Below, piece after piece: positions 14,705 to 23,486 of a stretch of DNA of 37,601 bases (position 1 is the stretch's first letter; the number at the start of each line of letters is the position of its first letter). This DNA is from Lachnospiraceae bacterium (GTDB lineage: Bacteria > Bacillota > Clostridia > Lachnospirales > Lachnospiraceae): NCBI GenBank assembly GCA_021202635.1, contig JAJQCQ010000064.1:1-37601 (forward strand), written 5' to 3'. The position numbers and the translations under genes were made by a program. The notes below the pieces were generated by a model. That model worked only from the letters and a program-made list of their open reading frames with translations, was not told the origin of the DNA and searched no databases.

Positions 14705-16519
14705 CTATGATCGGGCGCGTTCCGCCTCCCGAATTTTTCCCGGCGTCATATTGGCATAAGTTTTAAACGCACGGTTCATTGTATAAACATTCGTGTATCC
14801 GCACTGCTGGGCGATTTCCGTGATCGTCTGATCCGTTTCCCGCAGCAGACGCACTGCCTCAGTCACCCGCAGTCGGTGAAGATACTCCAGAAACCCGATC
14901 TGGTAATATTTTTTAAATTTCCTGGACAAACCGGAAGGACTGATCTGAAACCTCTCCGCAACCATTCCTGCACTAAGATTCGGATCTCTGAAATGATCCT
15001 GCACATACTGCCGAATCTGTTCAAACTGCTTTCTTTCATTTTCTTCCCCGTCTTCCGTTTCACTTGCCATTGCTTCCAAAACAAAAAGCACCGCCGCCCG
15101 CAATTCATCCGCGTCCTGGCTCTGGCGAATTCTCTGCGCATACCCGCGTACGCTCTCGCGGTCAACATCTCCGGGTAAAGAAAGATCCAGAACAGTAAGC
15201 GCTATCGTATCAACCAGCAGGTAAAATACAAGTTCTTCCCTGCCCGGAGTCTTTCCGCACAATTCTGTCATCTGACGGATCAGAATATCATATTGTTCGA
15301 AAACCGCTTCCTTCGAATGAGCTTCTATCGCGGCAGAAAGAGCGCGAAGCTGTGTACTGTCCGGCACCAGCTCAGAGCGGGTCTGCAGCATCCGGTCTTT
15401 TTCCTGCAGCTGCTCCGCCCACTGATCAAACACGCGGTTGATGATCGCAAAGTCATCCCTGAATACCTTTTTTCCATCACCATCTGTTTTGTCTGTTTCC
15501 TCCGGCAATCTGGAAACCAGCTCTTCCACCGGCCGGTATACCCGTCTGGCGTAAAAAAGGGCAAGCAGAATACAGACAAGAGCCAGGCAAAATACCGCCG
15601 CTAAGACAATCCGCAAAGACAGCGCCCGATTCTCCGCCGCCGTATCCCGGCAGAAAACAGCCAGGCGGATCGGCCGTGAGGCAAACGTATAATAGGAGCC
15701 TATATAAGAATGTCCGCCATTGGAGAACGTAAAAGTGTCCGAATCAGCCTCTCCCAGTGAGTCATAGCTGTACAGCCCGGCTAATTCCTGGTTTTCTTCC
15801 AGCGCGTGGACATTTCCATACCGGTCATAGGTATACATTTCCACGCCCTCCATGTTTGACAGAAACAATTCCGGCAATTCATAAGACGGGCTGCCCAGAT
15901 TCACACGAATCAATCCCAAATCAGATGTAAGCCTGACCAGACTGACGTCATAATAGACGTCATCCCCATCCACGCCCAGATACTTTTCGGAAGCGCCAAT
16001 CTCCATATCCTCAAAACTGACAAGACGCTCTGTCACATAGTCCGGCGCCAGTTCCGAAGCATCCTCCCCTGCAAGCATGGTACACATCAGATAGCCGCTG
16101 TTTTTAAAATAAAAATAGCAGATCAGATCCGCGTAGGAAACCGATTCCTTATAATTCCAGAGCAAATTCTCCGCCTGTTCTACATTCTCGTCCTGGTCGA
16201 TCCGGTCGCGCGAGGCAAGTACTGTCAGGATCGCGTTTTCAGAAAGCTCCGCCTCCAGAGCCGAATACTCATCCGAGGAATAGCTTTCCCCGATACTCTG
16301 TACCTGCAGTGTGAGAATCGTCTCCAGACTGGCCTCCAGCTGACTGCTTGCGTTTTTCAATGCAAAGTAACAGATCATGTAAGCACTGCAGACCAAGGCC
16401 AGAATCAGCGAAGCAAACATGACGAAAAGTGTATAAAATGTTTTTCCTTTTAAAAAATATTTTTTCAATTCAAACCACCGCTTTTCTCTTCCGAAATGAA
16501 TTGTTCCGTTCCTGTCCAT
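14705..16519 (-). CDS. Membrane-bound AraC-family transcriptional regulator
   Basis: The 604-aa regulator has a membrane segment at about 27-52, an extracytoplasmic sensor region (about 53-285), a second membrane segment at about 300-325, a cytoplasmic linker and a C-terminal AraC-type double helix-turn-helix (about 500-600: LSAGMVAERFQISPSGLSRKFKKYY and ITEIAQQCGYTNVYTMNRAFKTY). This layout is common in clostridia for regulators that sense extracellular carbohydrates or peptides and control a nearby transporter. Its neighbours are the second peptide-binding protein gene and the flavoprotein operon, either of which could be a target. The start is uncertain: ATG 16519 lacks a clear ribosome binding site, while a TTG at 16468 has GGTGG six or seven bases upstream. 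Confidence 0.88.
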   Translation of the reverse strand: MDRNGTIHFGREKRWFELKKYFLKGKTFYTLFVMFASLILALVCSAYMICYFALKNASSQLEASLETILTLQVQSIGESYSSDEYSALEAELSENAILTVLASRDRIDQDENVEQAENLLWNYKESVSYADLICYFYFKNSGYLMCTMLAGEDASELAPDYVTERLVSFEDMEIGASEKYLGVDGDDVYYDVSLVRLTSDLGLIRVNLGSPSYELPELFLSNMEGVEMYTYDRYGNVHALEENQELAGLYSYDSLGEADSDTFTFSNGGHSYIGSYYTFASRPIRLAVFCRDTAAENRALSLRIVLAAVFCLALVCILLALFYARRVYRPVEELVSRLPEETDKTDGDGKKVFRDDFAIINRVFDQWAEQLQEKDRMLQTRSELVPDSTQLRALSAAIEAHSKEAVFEQYDILIRQMTELCGKTPGREELVFYLLVDTIALTVLDLSLPGDVDRESVRGYAQRIRQSQDADELRAAVLFVLEAMASETEDGEENERKQFEQIRQYVQDHFRDPNLSAGMVAERFQISPSGLSRKFKKYYQIGFLEYLHRLRVTEAVRLLRETDQTITEIAQQCGYTNVYTMNRAFKTYANMTPGKIREAERARS

Positions 16520-16560
16520 AATCTGTAAACACAGCTACAGGCCTTCATTTCTATGCGCAT

Positions 16561-16589
16561 ATTATACTGAATAAGTCTCAAAAACTCAA
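16561..16589 (-). promoter_or_regulatory. Promoter of the AraC-family regulator gene
   Basis: TTGAGT (16589-16584) and TATAAT (16566-16561) are separated by 17 bp, giving a start about 35 nt before the ATG at 16519. Confidence 0.7.
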
Positions 16590-16633
16590 CCTTTTTCAGC
16601 AAATCATCCAGATCGAGCAAGAGGCAGCCGTGC

Positions 16634-16726
16634 GCAATCGAGTAGGGTGCTTTTCCCCCTACTCGCCGCGCGGGGCGCATCCAGCGCCAGCTGGAAAACC
16701 TTCATGTGCGCCCCTGCGCATCAAAA
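16634..16726. repeat. Palindromic dispersed repeat, family 2, copy 1
   Basis: CGAGTAGGG (16639-16647) pairs with CCCTACTCG (16657-16665), followed by CGCGCGGGGCGCAT, a small GCCAGCTGG-type palindrome and CCCCTGCGCATCAAAAAG. The same order of elements recurs at 25737-25835 and, more diverged, at 37443-37512. Confidence 0.7.
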
Positions 16727-16752
16727 AGAAGAGAGCCAAAATGACTCTCTTC
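16723..16752 (-). terminator. Terminator of the second peptide-binding protein gene
   Basis: GAAGAGAG (16728-16735) pairs perfectly with CTCTCTTC (16745-16752) with a 9-nt loop; on the minus strand it is followed by TTTTT. It lies 55 nt after the stop codon at 16807. Confidence 0.85.
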
Positions 16753-16806
16753 CAAAATTTCAAATTCTTTTCATATCAAAAGGACATTCCGCCACCAAAT
16801 GCTATA

Positions 16807-18966
16807 TTAAAACAGCCCGTAGCACTTCGTTGTATATCCTACATAATCCGGAAGCGCGGTATCAAGGAAAGTCGACGGATCACCATAGTCCGGACCCCAG
16901 CCGGTGCCATCGTTGATGTCGCAGTTCATCTCGTAGCCATAGCTCGGATAGTAGGTCGCGTAATACCAGCCGTCATAGTCGCCCGCATCCACAAGGTTCA
17001 GGATCACAGCTCCGCCGAGGATGGATTCCATCGACTGCTTCATGACGTTCGCGCGGTTCACCAGCGCCTCAACCTGTGATACATAAACCAGATCTACATA
17101 GATCGGGTTCTCTGCGCTGACCTCTACGCCAGCCTCCGCGAGCTCCGCAACCGCTGTCTCAAACTCCGCTGCCGCGTTCTCCTCGTTAAACCAGCCGTCA
17201 AAGCCATCGCTGCTGCCTGTGCCGTCATCTGCGTCCGCACTGTATACGGTCATCGGAACACCGTCTGCGTCCACCTGCGCCTGCATCACCGCGCCATAGT
17301 AGGTGCCTGCCGCGAAGGTGGTCGCCTCGCCGTTGATGTCCACGGTCACTTCTTCATCCAGGGTAACGAATTTGCCCGGCGTCAGGGAGTTGCGGACGGA
17401 GACAAGCTTCAGCTCCTCGCCTACGGACTGCGCATTCATGGAGCCTCTGTCTGTTGCGAAGGAAAGCGCTCTCCGGAAGTGAACGTTGCGCATCGCCTGG
17501 TTGCAGCGCTCCACATCCTCCTCGGTCTTCGAGGAAGCGGCGGTCGTGCCGTCGTTGAAGTTCGCGAGCGCGATACGATTCAGGTTATAGTTGTTGTAAT
17601 AGGTCATAGAACCGGTGCCGGAAACTACGGAATACTCATCAAAGATACCGTCATCCACCGCAAGCTGTACGATCGAGTCGCTCAGGCTGACATAGTCAAT
17701 CGTACCGGAAGTGAAATCGGTATAATACTTGGTCGGGTCACTGCCGTCATTGTATTTCCAGGTAACGGTCTGCAGACGGACATTGTCCGCATTCCAGTAG
17801 GTCGGGTTCGCGGAGAAAATAATCGAGTTCTGCTCTGTCAGGCTGGATACCAGATAAGGTCCGCAGTATGCGATCGAATCCGGGCCTTTGCCATAGGTAT
17901 AATCCGCTGCGGACGGATCATAATCCATACCAAACTTGCCGCCCATGGACTCATAATAGGTACGGCTCATCGGCGCAAACACACTGTAGCCCAGCATGGT
18001 CAGGAAATAAGAGCACGGACTCTCCAGCGTAAAGACAAGCGTTGTGTCATCCGTCGCTTCCACACCAACCTCAGAGAAGTCGGTAATCTCACCATAAATA
18101 TACTCGCTGGCGTTCTTAATAATACCTTCAATCAGGTACTCCAGGCCGCCCTGCGCATCCATCATATGCTGCAAACCCGCCACAAAATCATCCGCCACTA
18201 CGGAAGCCACTTCTCTGCCCTGCACGTCTACCCAGGTCGCACCCTCACGAATGTGGAACGTATAGGTCAGTCCATCATCCGACACCTCATAGCTCTCCGC
18301 CAGCGCCGGCTGCAGCTGATTCTCATTATCATATTCCAGAAGGCCGTCATAGGTCTGTACCACCTTCTCACAGTCCACGGTCAGAGAAGAAGAAAGAACA
18401 TCCCAGGTCACCGCGTCTGCGTTATAATTCAGACTGTAGTCATCCTTTGTCTCGTAGCCGTTCTCCTCCAGGTATGCCAGCGCGGAATCCATAAAGGTAC
18501 CGGTGCCGCGCAGCTCATTCCACATCGTCCGCAGCTCTGTATAATCCGCCGCTTTCAATGCTTCCGTCGTCAGCAGATAATTGTGCATCCGGTAAGAATC
18601 GCTGCCCCACATCACGCTGGAGCCCGATCCCGGCACAACCTTGGTAATCCGGTAATAGCCGCCGTCCGTCGTGGTCGGGAGCGTCACCGCTGACTCCATC
18701 AGCTTCGCCTCCGCAATCGCCATCAGCGCGTACCGTTCCGGCACCGTCTCCGCCTCCAGGGCTACCTGATATGAATCATAGAATTCGCCAAGTACCTCAT
18801 AATAAAGCTCCGTCGAAGTCTCCGTGTAAGCGCTAAAATCAAAATCCTCCTCTGCCAGAACCGCCTTCTGCGTATACAGACCGCCAAATGCTGTGGAAAC
18901 CGCCAGAGTCGCGGCCGTCGCCGCTGTCCCCTTCAAAAAGTCTCTTCTTGAAATCGTAACTGCCAT
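16807..18966 (-). CDS. Second Tat-exported, apparently permuted peptide-binding protein
   Basis: A paralogue of the opp operon's binding protein, also exactly 719 aa when started at ATG 18966, which follows AGGAGG; an in-frame ATG at 19002 has no such site. The Tat signal is ISRRDFLKGTAATAA. Residues about 50-135 again carry the segment that normally ends OppA (EVLGEFYDSYQVALEA, PERYALMAIAEAKLMESAV), the canonical OppA N-terminus starts near residue 178, and the protein stops shortly after GWGPDYGDPSTFLDTALPD. No permease or ATPase genes follow; a terminator comes instead. It is therefore an orphan that probably shares the OppBCDF channel encoded 8 kb away, perhaps with a different peptide preference. 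Its leader and promoter match those of the opp operon. Confidence 0.92.
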   Translation of the reverse strand: MAVTISRRDFLKGTAATAATLAVSTAFGGLYTQKAVLAEEDFDFSAYTETSTELYYEVLGEFYDSYQVALEAETVPERYALMAIAEAKLMESAVTLPTTTDGGYYRITKVVPGSGSSVMWGSDSYRMHNYLLTTEALKAADYTELRTMWNELRGTGTFMDSALAYLEENGYETKDDYSLNYNADAVTWDVLSSSLTVDCEKVVQTYDGLLEYDNENQLQPALAESYEVSDDGLTYTFHIREGATWVDVQGREVASVVADDFVAGLQHMMDAQGGLEYLIEGIIKNASEYIYGEITDFSEVGVEATDDTTLVFTLESPCSYFLTMLGYSVFAPMSRTYYESMGGKFGMDYDPSAADYTYGKGPDSIAYCGPYLVSSLTEQNSIIFSANPTYWNADNVRLQTVTWKYNDGSDPTKYYTDFTSGTIDYVSLSDSIVQLAVDDGIFDEYSVVSGTGSMTYYNNYNLNRIALANFNDGTTAASSKTEEDVERCNQAMRNVHFRRALSFATDRGSMNAQSVGEELKLVSVRNSLTPGKFVTLDEEVTVDINGEATTFAAGTYYGAVMQAQVDADGVPMTVYSADADDGTGSSDGFDGWFNEENAAAEFETAVAELAEAGVEVSAENPIYVDLVYVSQVEALVNRANVMKQSMESILGGAVILNLVDAGDYDGWYYATYYPSYGYEMNCDINDGTGWGPDYGDPSTFLDTALPDYVGYTTKCYGLF

Positions 18967-19123
18967 CTTTTCGCCTCCTGAAATAATTGTCGAATGAAAC
19001 ATACTTTCATTATGTTATCGCGTTACTTTGCTAAAGTCAACAAGAAAAAAAGAGAAAGGGCAGTCTGTACGTCCTCGTACCATGCTGCCCTTTCAACATA
19101 AGTCATATTCTTTTCATTCGCAT
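18967..19123 (-). ncRNA. 5' leader of the second binding-protein gene with attenuator
   Basis: The about 157-nt leader is similar to the opp leader in its first 15-20 nt and in the hairpin core GUAC-GAGGAC-GUAC, placed 49 nt after the -10 box (48 nt in the opp leader). Further downstream the two leaders diverge. Confidence 0.5.
19045..19093 (-). terminator. Attenuator hairpin in the second leader
   Basis: AAAGGGCAG (minus strand, 19093-19085) pairs perfectly with CTGCCCTTT (19063-19055), with an inner GTAC/GTAC pair around GAGGAC, then CTC and seven T. It is a textbook intrinsic terminator placed before, not after, the gene. Confidence 0.85.
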
Positions 19124-19129
19124 AAGTTC

Positions 19130-19157
19130 ATTATACGGAATATCAGACTTTTGTCAA
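19130..19157 (-). promoter_or_regulatory. Sigma-A-type promoter of the second binding-protein gene
   Basis: TTGACA (19157-19152) and TATAAT (19135-19130) with a 16-bp spacer, the same layout as at 11916-11943. Confidence 0.85.
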
Positions 19158-19185
19158 CGCATAACTTTGGTAACAATTTCACCAA

Positions 19186-20937
19186 TTATTCAATCCCCGC
19201 GAGATCAAAATTTTCCAGCCATTGTTTTGCTTCCTCGCACACGCCCCGCAGGCAGGCCTCGTCAAACGGGCTCTCCAGCTCTGCGTTTTTCAGCAAATCC
19301 GTAAAGGTGCGGCTCCCGCCCTGCTCCGTGTAGGCCATGTAGCGTGCCCAGGTTTTCGGGATCGCCGTCTGCTTCTCCCCCGCTTCGGCGCGTTCCCGCA
19401 ATTCCTTCTGCATCATCGCCCAGAATTCCAGCGACACCGTCTGCGCCAGGCAGTAGTCAATGTAATAGAGCGGATAGGAGTAAATATGGTGCTGCCGCTG
19501 CCAGCCCTCGCCCTCGGAATAAAACGGAATCTCGCCGTTCAGCCGCATCCACGGCATATAGATGCCAAGCAGTTCCTTCCAGGCCTCATGGCGCTGCGCC
19601 GGGGTCAAGTCCGGCTTTTCGTAAACGATGTGCTGGAAATGGTCGACCATCGTTCCGTAGGGGATAAATTTCAGCGCACCGGAAAGGTGGCTGTACAAAA
19701 ACTTTCGTTCATCCGCTCCAAAAAAGCCCTCTTCCCACGGCCAGGCGAGAAATTCCATCGACATCGAATGCACCTCGCAGGCCTCTGAAGTCGGCCAGCA
19801 CGCGGACATCGGAATGCGGTCGCGGTTCTGATAATAAGCAAAAGCATGTCCCGCCTCGTGAGTCACCACCTCGACATCCCCCTGCGTCCCGTTAAAATTG
19901 GCAAAGATAAAAGGCACGCCATAGTCCGGAATGCTTGTGCAATAGCCGCCGCCCTCCTTGCCTTCCGTGCTCAGCACATCCAGCAGGCCATGCTCCAGCA
20001 TCATCTCAAAGAACGCGCCGGTTTCCGGAGAGAGCTCATTGTAAAACTTTCTGCCCTGCGCCAGAATTTCCTCCGGCGTCCCGCAGGGGCGCGGATTCCC
20101 GGAACGGAATTCCAGCTGATTATCCGCAAAGCTCATCGGATATTCTTTTCCCAGACGCTTCGCCTGCTCCCGGTAAATGCCGTCCGCGACCGGCACCAGA
20201 TACTTCTGCACCGCCAGGCGAAATTTTTCTACATCCTCTTTCGTATAGCAGTTACGCCCCATCCGGTAATAGCCAAGCTGCAGATAATTTTCATATCCGA
20301 GTTTTTTCCCCATCTCATCCCGCAGGTGCACCAGCTCGTCGTAAAGCCCGTCCAGCTGCTCCTGATTGTCCTTATACCACTGCCCTTCCGCTTTCCACGC
20401 ATTCTCGCGCCGTACATCATTCGGGTCATTTTTAAACGGCGTCATCTGAGAAAGCGTATAGGTCTTCCCCTCAAACGGTACCTGCGCAGACGCCAGCAGC
20501 TTCTCATACTCCTGTGTCAGGTCGTTCTCACGCTGGAGCTGCGGAATGATCTCCGGCGAAAAGGTCTTCAGCTCCATTTCGGCGTTGAGAAACATCAGAT
20601 CCCCATATTCTGCCGCAAATTCTGTCCGGAACGGGCTCTCAAGCAGCGCCATGGTCCACGCCTGCTGATATTCCTGAAGCTCCGGGTATGCCGCGTTCCA
20701 GAACTTCACTTCCTGATCATAATAGTCGTCGCGCGTGTCAATCGAATGACGGATACTCGCCAGAGTCGACAGCGTCGAGCTGTGCTTCTCCATCTCTTCC
20801 TTCTGTAAAAACACCGCCCGCGCAGACGCGTAGTCCGGCGCATCCTTCAGCTGCTGTGTCAGCGCAGCTATCTCCTTTTTCAGTTCTTCCAGCTCCGGCC
20901 GTTCATACGGCATCTGGGAAAAATGGATCGGTTCCAT
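19186..20937 (-). CDS. pepF: Oligoendopeptidase F-type M3 metallopeptidase
   Basis: This 583-aa cytoplasmic zinc peptidase has the HEXXH site as HEAGH (residues 360-364) and the third metal ligand probably at E395 in SMSMEFLAWPW, which fits the M3 family. These enzymes cleave oligopeptides of limited length inside the cell. There is no signal peptide. The start is ATG 20937, with AAGGAGG ten bases upstream; a longer start at 20961 would place the ribosome binding site inside the gene. It begins 16 nt after the ABC ATPase gene, so it is probably expressed with the tetrapyrrole/metal transport genes, although its function points to the peptide importers. It is followed by the promoter of the second binding-protein gene. 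Confidence 0.9.
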   Translation of the reverse strand: MEPIHFSQMPYERPELEELKKEIAALTQQLKDAPDYASARAVFLQKEEMEKHSSTLSTLASIRHSIDTRDDYYDQEVKFWNAAYPELQEYQQAWTMALLESPFRTEFAAEYGDLMFLNAEMELKTFSPEIIPQLQRENDLTQEYEKLLASAQVPFEGKTYTLSQMTPFKNDPNDVRRENAWKAEGQWYKDNQEQLDGLYDELVHLRDEMGKKLGYENYLQLGYYRMGRNCYTKEDVEKFRLAVQKYLVPVADGIYREQAKRLGKEYPMSFADNQLEFRSGNPRPCGTPEEILAQGRKFYNELSPETGAFFEMMLEHGLLDVLSTEGKEGGGYCTSIPDYGVPFIFANFNGTQGDVEVVTHEAGHAFAYYQNRDRIPMSACWPTSEACEVHSMSMEFLAWPWEEGFFGADERKFLYSHLSGALKFIPYGTMVDHFQHIVYEKPDLTPAQRHEAWKELLGIYMPWMRLNGEIPFYSEGEGWQRQHHIYSYPLYYIDYCLAQTVSLEFWAMMQKELRERAEAGEKQTAIPKTWARYMAYTEQGGSRTFTDLLKNAELESPFDEACLRGVCEEAKQWLENFDLAGIE

Positions 20938-20953
20938 ATTCTTCGTCTCCTCC

Positions 20954-22150
20954 TTAATCATAACCCTTTTCTACAGTCAATATCCCCAGCCGCTTCGCTT
21001 CCGCGACCAGCTCCTCATTCCGCGCATTCATCGTTCCAAACGCAGACACACAATTGATCACGCGCCCGCAGCCGCGCAGAATTTTCATCGCCTCCTGTAC
21101 CTTTTCTCCGCTGACCGGCTCAAACATCCGCTCCGTAACCACCGCGGACGCGAGGTATTTTGCCACCTCATAATCCACGTCATTTTCATGCAAAACCCCC
21201 GTGGCAAAGGGAATCCCTTCCCGCTGCAGCCGGCGATAGGTTGGAATCGCACTGCCGCCCCCGCCAATCACAAAGACCTCCGGTTCACCTGCCGCCCCCG
21301 CCAGTTCAATGCTGCCAAAGCGGGGATTGTAGCTGCCGGTCGTTATCCCATAAAGCTGCCGAATATACTCTGGGGTAAAGACCTCCTCCGGCGTACCCGC
21401 GCGGTCAATGTATTCCCCGTGGACGCAGATCACCTGGTCCGATACCTTCTGCGCCAGATCCAGCTCGTGCAGAGACATAATCACCGCGACCTGATTTTGC
21501 GCCACAAGCCGTTTTAATATGGAAAGGAGCTCCAGCTTATGCCGGATATCCAGATACGAAGTCGGCTCATCGAGAATAATGATCTCCGGCTCCTGGCAGA
21601 TCGCGCGCGCAAGCATAATCCTCTGCCTCTGCCCGTCGCTGATCGCCTTAAAATCCCGGTCGCACAGGTCGAGCGCGTGCACCATTTCCATCGCCTCACG
21701 CACTTTTGCCCGGTCCTCATCGGTCAGGATTCCCAGCGTTCCCGTATAGGGATAACGCCCGGTCGCCACGATATCCTCACAGGTCATCAATTCCGAATGC
21801 ATCCGCTCCGTGAGCACAACCGCCATCTTCTGCGAAAGCTCCTTCCCGGAAAGCCGGTGCAAGACCTCATTTTCCAGATACACGGTACCCGCAATCGTCT
21901 TCAGCTGCCGCGTGATACTTTTTAAAATCGTCGACTTTCCACCGCCGTTCGGCCCGATCAAGGTCAAGATCTCTCCACGGCGGACATGCATTTCAATCTC
22001 ACGGATCAGAGGCTTGCCGTCGTAACCGACCGTAAGTTTTTCTGTGTGGAAGTAAAATTGCTTCGGCGAATTCCCCGATTCTGTGTGTTTCATTGCTCCC
22101 GAAGCCTCAGCTTCATACTTACGTGTATTGCCTGCATTTGCTTCCGCCAT
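20954..22150 (-). CDS. ABC transporter ATPase of FecE/BtuD type with extra C-terminal domain
   Basis: The 398-aa ATPase energises uptake of a siderophore-, cobalamin- or tetrapyrrole-like ligand. Walker A is GPNGGGKS, the signature region reads ISDGQRQRIMLARAI, Walker B IIILDEPTSYLD, with the switch histidine in MSLHELD. Family members end near 260 residues; this one has another about 105 residues (VFVIGGGGSAIPTYRRLQ to the end) with an independent nucleotide-fold look. Such tails are known in ATPases of clostridial and archaeal uptake systems, but I do not know their function. It lies 5 nt after the permease gene and 16 nt before pepF. Confidence 0.88.
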   Translation of the reverse strand: MAEANAGNTRKYEAEASGAMKHTESGNSPKQFYFHTEKLTVGYDGKPLIREIEMHVRRGEILTLIGPNGGGKSTILKSITRQLKTIAGTVYLENEVLHRLSGKELSQKMAVVLTERMHSELMTCEDIVATGRYPYTGTLGILTDEDRAKVREAMEMVHALDLCDRDFKAISDGQRQRIMLARAICQEPEIIILDEPTSYLDIRHKLELLSILKRLVAQNQVAVIMSLHELDLAQKVSDQVICVHGEYIDRAGTPEEVFTPEYIRQLYGITTGSYNPRFGSIELAGAAGEPEVFVIGGGGSAIPTYRRLQREGIPFATGVLHENDVDYEVAKYLASAVVTERMFEPVSGEKVQEAMKILRGCGRVINCVSAFGTMNARNEELVAEAKRLGILTVEKGYD

Positions 22151-22155
22151 TCCGA

Positions 22156-23154
22156 TTACCCCGCTTTCCTCTTTACCATGATATAAATCACCACTGGTGC
22201 GCCAAACAGCGCGGTCACTGTGCTGATGGAAAGCTCCGTCGGGGAAAAGACCGTCCGCGCGATCAGATCACAGAACATGCAGAACACCGCGCCGCCCAGA
22301 AAACAGGCCGGAATCACCAGGAGCGGCTTCGCCGTCTTCAGCAGGCTTTTCACCAGATGCGGCACCGCAATCCCCACAAAAGAAATCGGTCCCGCAAAAG
22401 CAGTCACACAGGCGGAGAGTACGCTGGAAAGCAGAATCAGCGCCACACGGAACGCACGAATATTCACCCCAAGGTTCTGCGCATACACCTCGCCGAGCTG
22501 ATAGGCGCTGATCGGCTTCGACAGGAAAAAGGTAACCACCATCGTCACACCCACCACCACTGCCATCACCGCCACATTGCTCCAGGTCATGCCGGAAAAG
22601 CTTCCCTGCGACCAGTTATGCAGGTTAACGATATTCGAATCATCCGCGAACGTCACCACGAAATCCGTAATCGCCGAACAGATATAGCCAATCATCACAC
22701 CGCAAATGACCAGCATCGACATCCGCTTCACCTTATGGGAAACCAGCAGCACAAACCCCATGGAAATCATGGCGCCGACAAAGGCGGCGGCAATCATCTC
22801 GCCCGACGACATTGATTTTGACATGGAAAGATACCAGACCATCACCAGCGCAACGACCAGCTTCGAGCCGGAAGAGATACCTAGCACAAACGGTCCTGCA
22901 ATCGGATTCCCAAAAAAGGTCTGCAAAAGAAAGCCGGACACAGAGAGTGCCCCGCCTAAAATCATAACCGCAAGAATCCGCGGAAGCCGAATTTGCCAGA
23001 TGATGTTATAGGCCGTGCTATCGCCCGTCCGCAGAAAAATAATCCGGCAGATCTCCGCCACTGACAAATCCACACTGCCGGAATTCACATTCCAGACAAA
23101 GAGGACGCCGGTCAGCACAATTAATATAAGGAAAGAAAATGTGTAGCGTTTCAT
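22156..23154 (-). CDS. FecCD/BtuC-family permease
   Basis: The 332-aa permease shows about ten hydrophobic segments and the family hallmark motifs (IRLPRILAVMILGGALSVSGFLLQTFFGNPIAGPFVLGISSG in two overlapping parts, and TAFAGPISFVGIAVPHLVK near the C-terminus). These proteins dimerise to form the channel for vitamin B12, siderophores or haem. I choose ATG 23154, preceded by GAGGGG, because the longer frame from 23217 adds a non-hydrophobic extension and gives an atypical length. It stands 69 nt after the frameshifted toxin gene that separates it from the binding-protein gene. Confidence 0.9.
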   Translation of the reverse strand: MKRYTFSFLILIVLTGVLFVWNVNSGSVDLSVAEICRIIFLRTGDSTAYNIIWQIRLPRILAVMILGGALSVSGFLLQTFFGNPIAGPFVLGISSGSKLVVALVMVWYLSMSKSMSSGEMIAAAFVGAMISMGFVLLVSHKVKRMSMLVICGVMIGYICSAITDFVVTFADDSNIVNLHNWSQGSFSGMTWSNVAVMAVVVGVTMVVTFFLSKPISAYQLGEVYAQNLGVNIRAFRVALILLSSVLSACVTAFAGPISFVGIAVPHLVKSLLKTAKPLLVIPACFLGGAVFCMFCDLIARTVFSPTELSISTVTALFGAPVVIYIMVKRKAG

Positions 23155-23223
23155 ATTCCCCTCTATTTTCACCCCCGCAGATAACATTTCCTCATTTTCC
23201 AACAATATTGAAAACATGAATAA

Positions 23224-23486
23224 CTATTTATCCTTGTAATGTGTACCGCATTGAATAATCTCCAAAACACCTTGTTCTATGCGAAATACAATTCGGTTTG
23301 CTTTATCAATTCGAACGCTCCAAAAACCTGTAAGATTTCCAGACAGGGGTTCTGGTTTCCCTGTACAGTTATATCCGTTTCTATCAATATCTTTCAGTAA
23401 TTGGTTAATCTTTTTAAGCGTTTTTTATCTTCTGTCTGCCATTGCAAATACTCCTCCCAGGCTTCATCTCGCCACAGCTTTCTCAT
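23224..23486 (-). pseudogene. yoeB: YoeB/Txe-type toxin gene, frameshifted
   Basis: From ATG 23486 the frame reads MRKLWRDEAWEEYLQWQTED, very like YoeB, then hits a stop after about 30 codons. One base shift restores the rest of a YoeB protein (KINQLLKDIDRNGYNCTGKP, then FWSVRID, IVFRIE and a C-terminal CGTHYKDK) up to the stop at 23224. The shift falls in or near the A-runs (six A, then five A, minus strand); adding one A to the first run gives DKKTLKKINQLLK, the usual YoeB sequence. The C-terminal His-Tyr of the RNase site lies in the shifted part. The start overlaps the antitoxin stop as ATGA. It is a broken gene, unless the deletion is a sequencing error or the run slips during expression. 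Confidence 0.88.

Noticed and set aside
17479-18693. Plus-strand open frame of 404 codons
   Set aside because: Antisense to the second peptide-binding protein; its length follows from the codon bias of the real gene.
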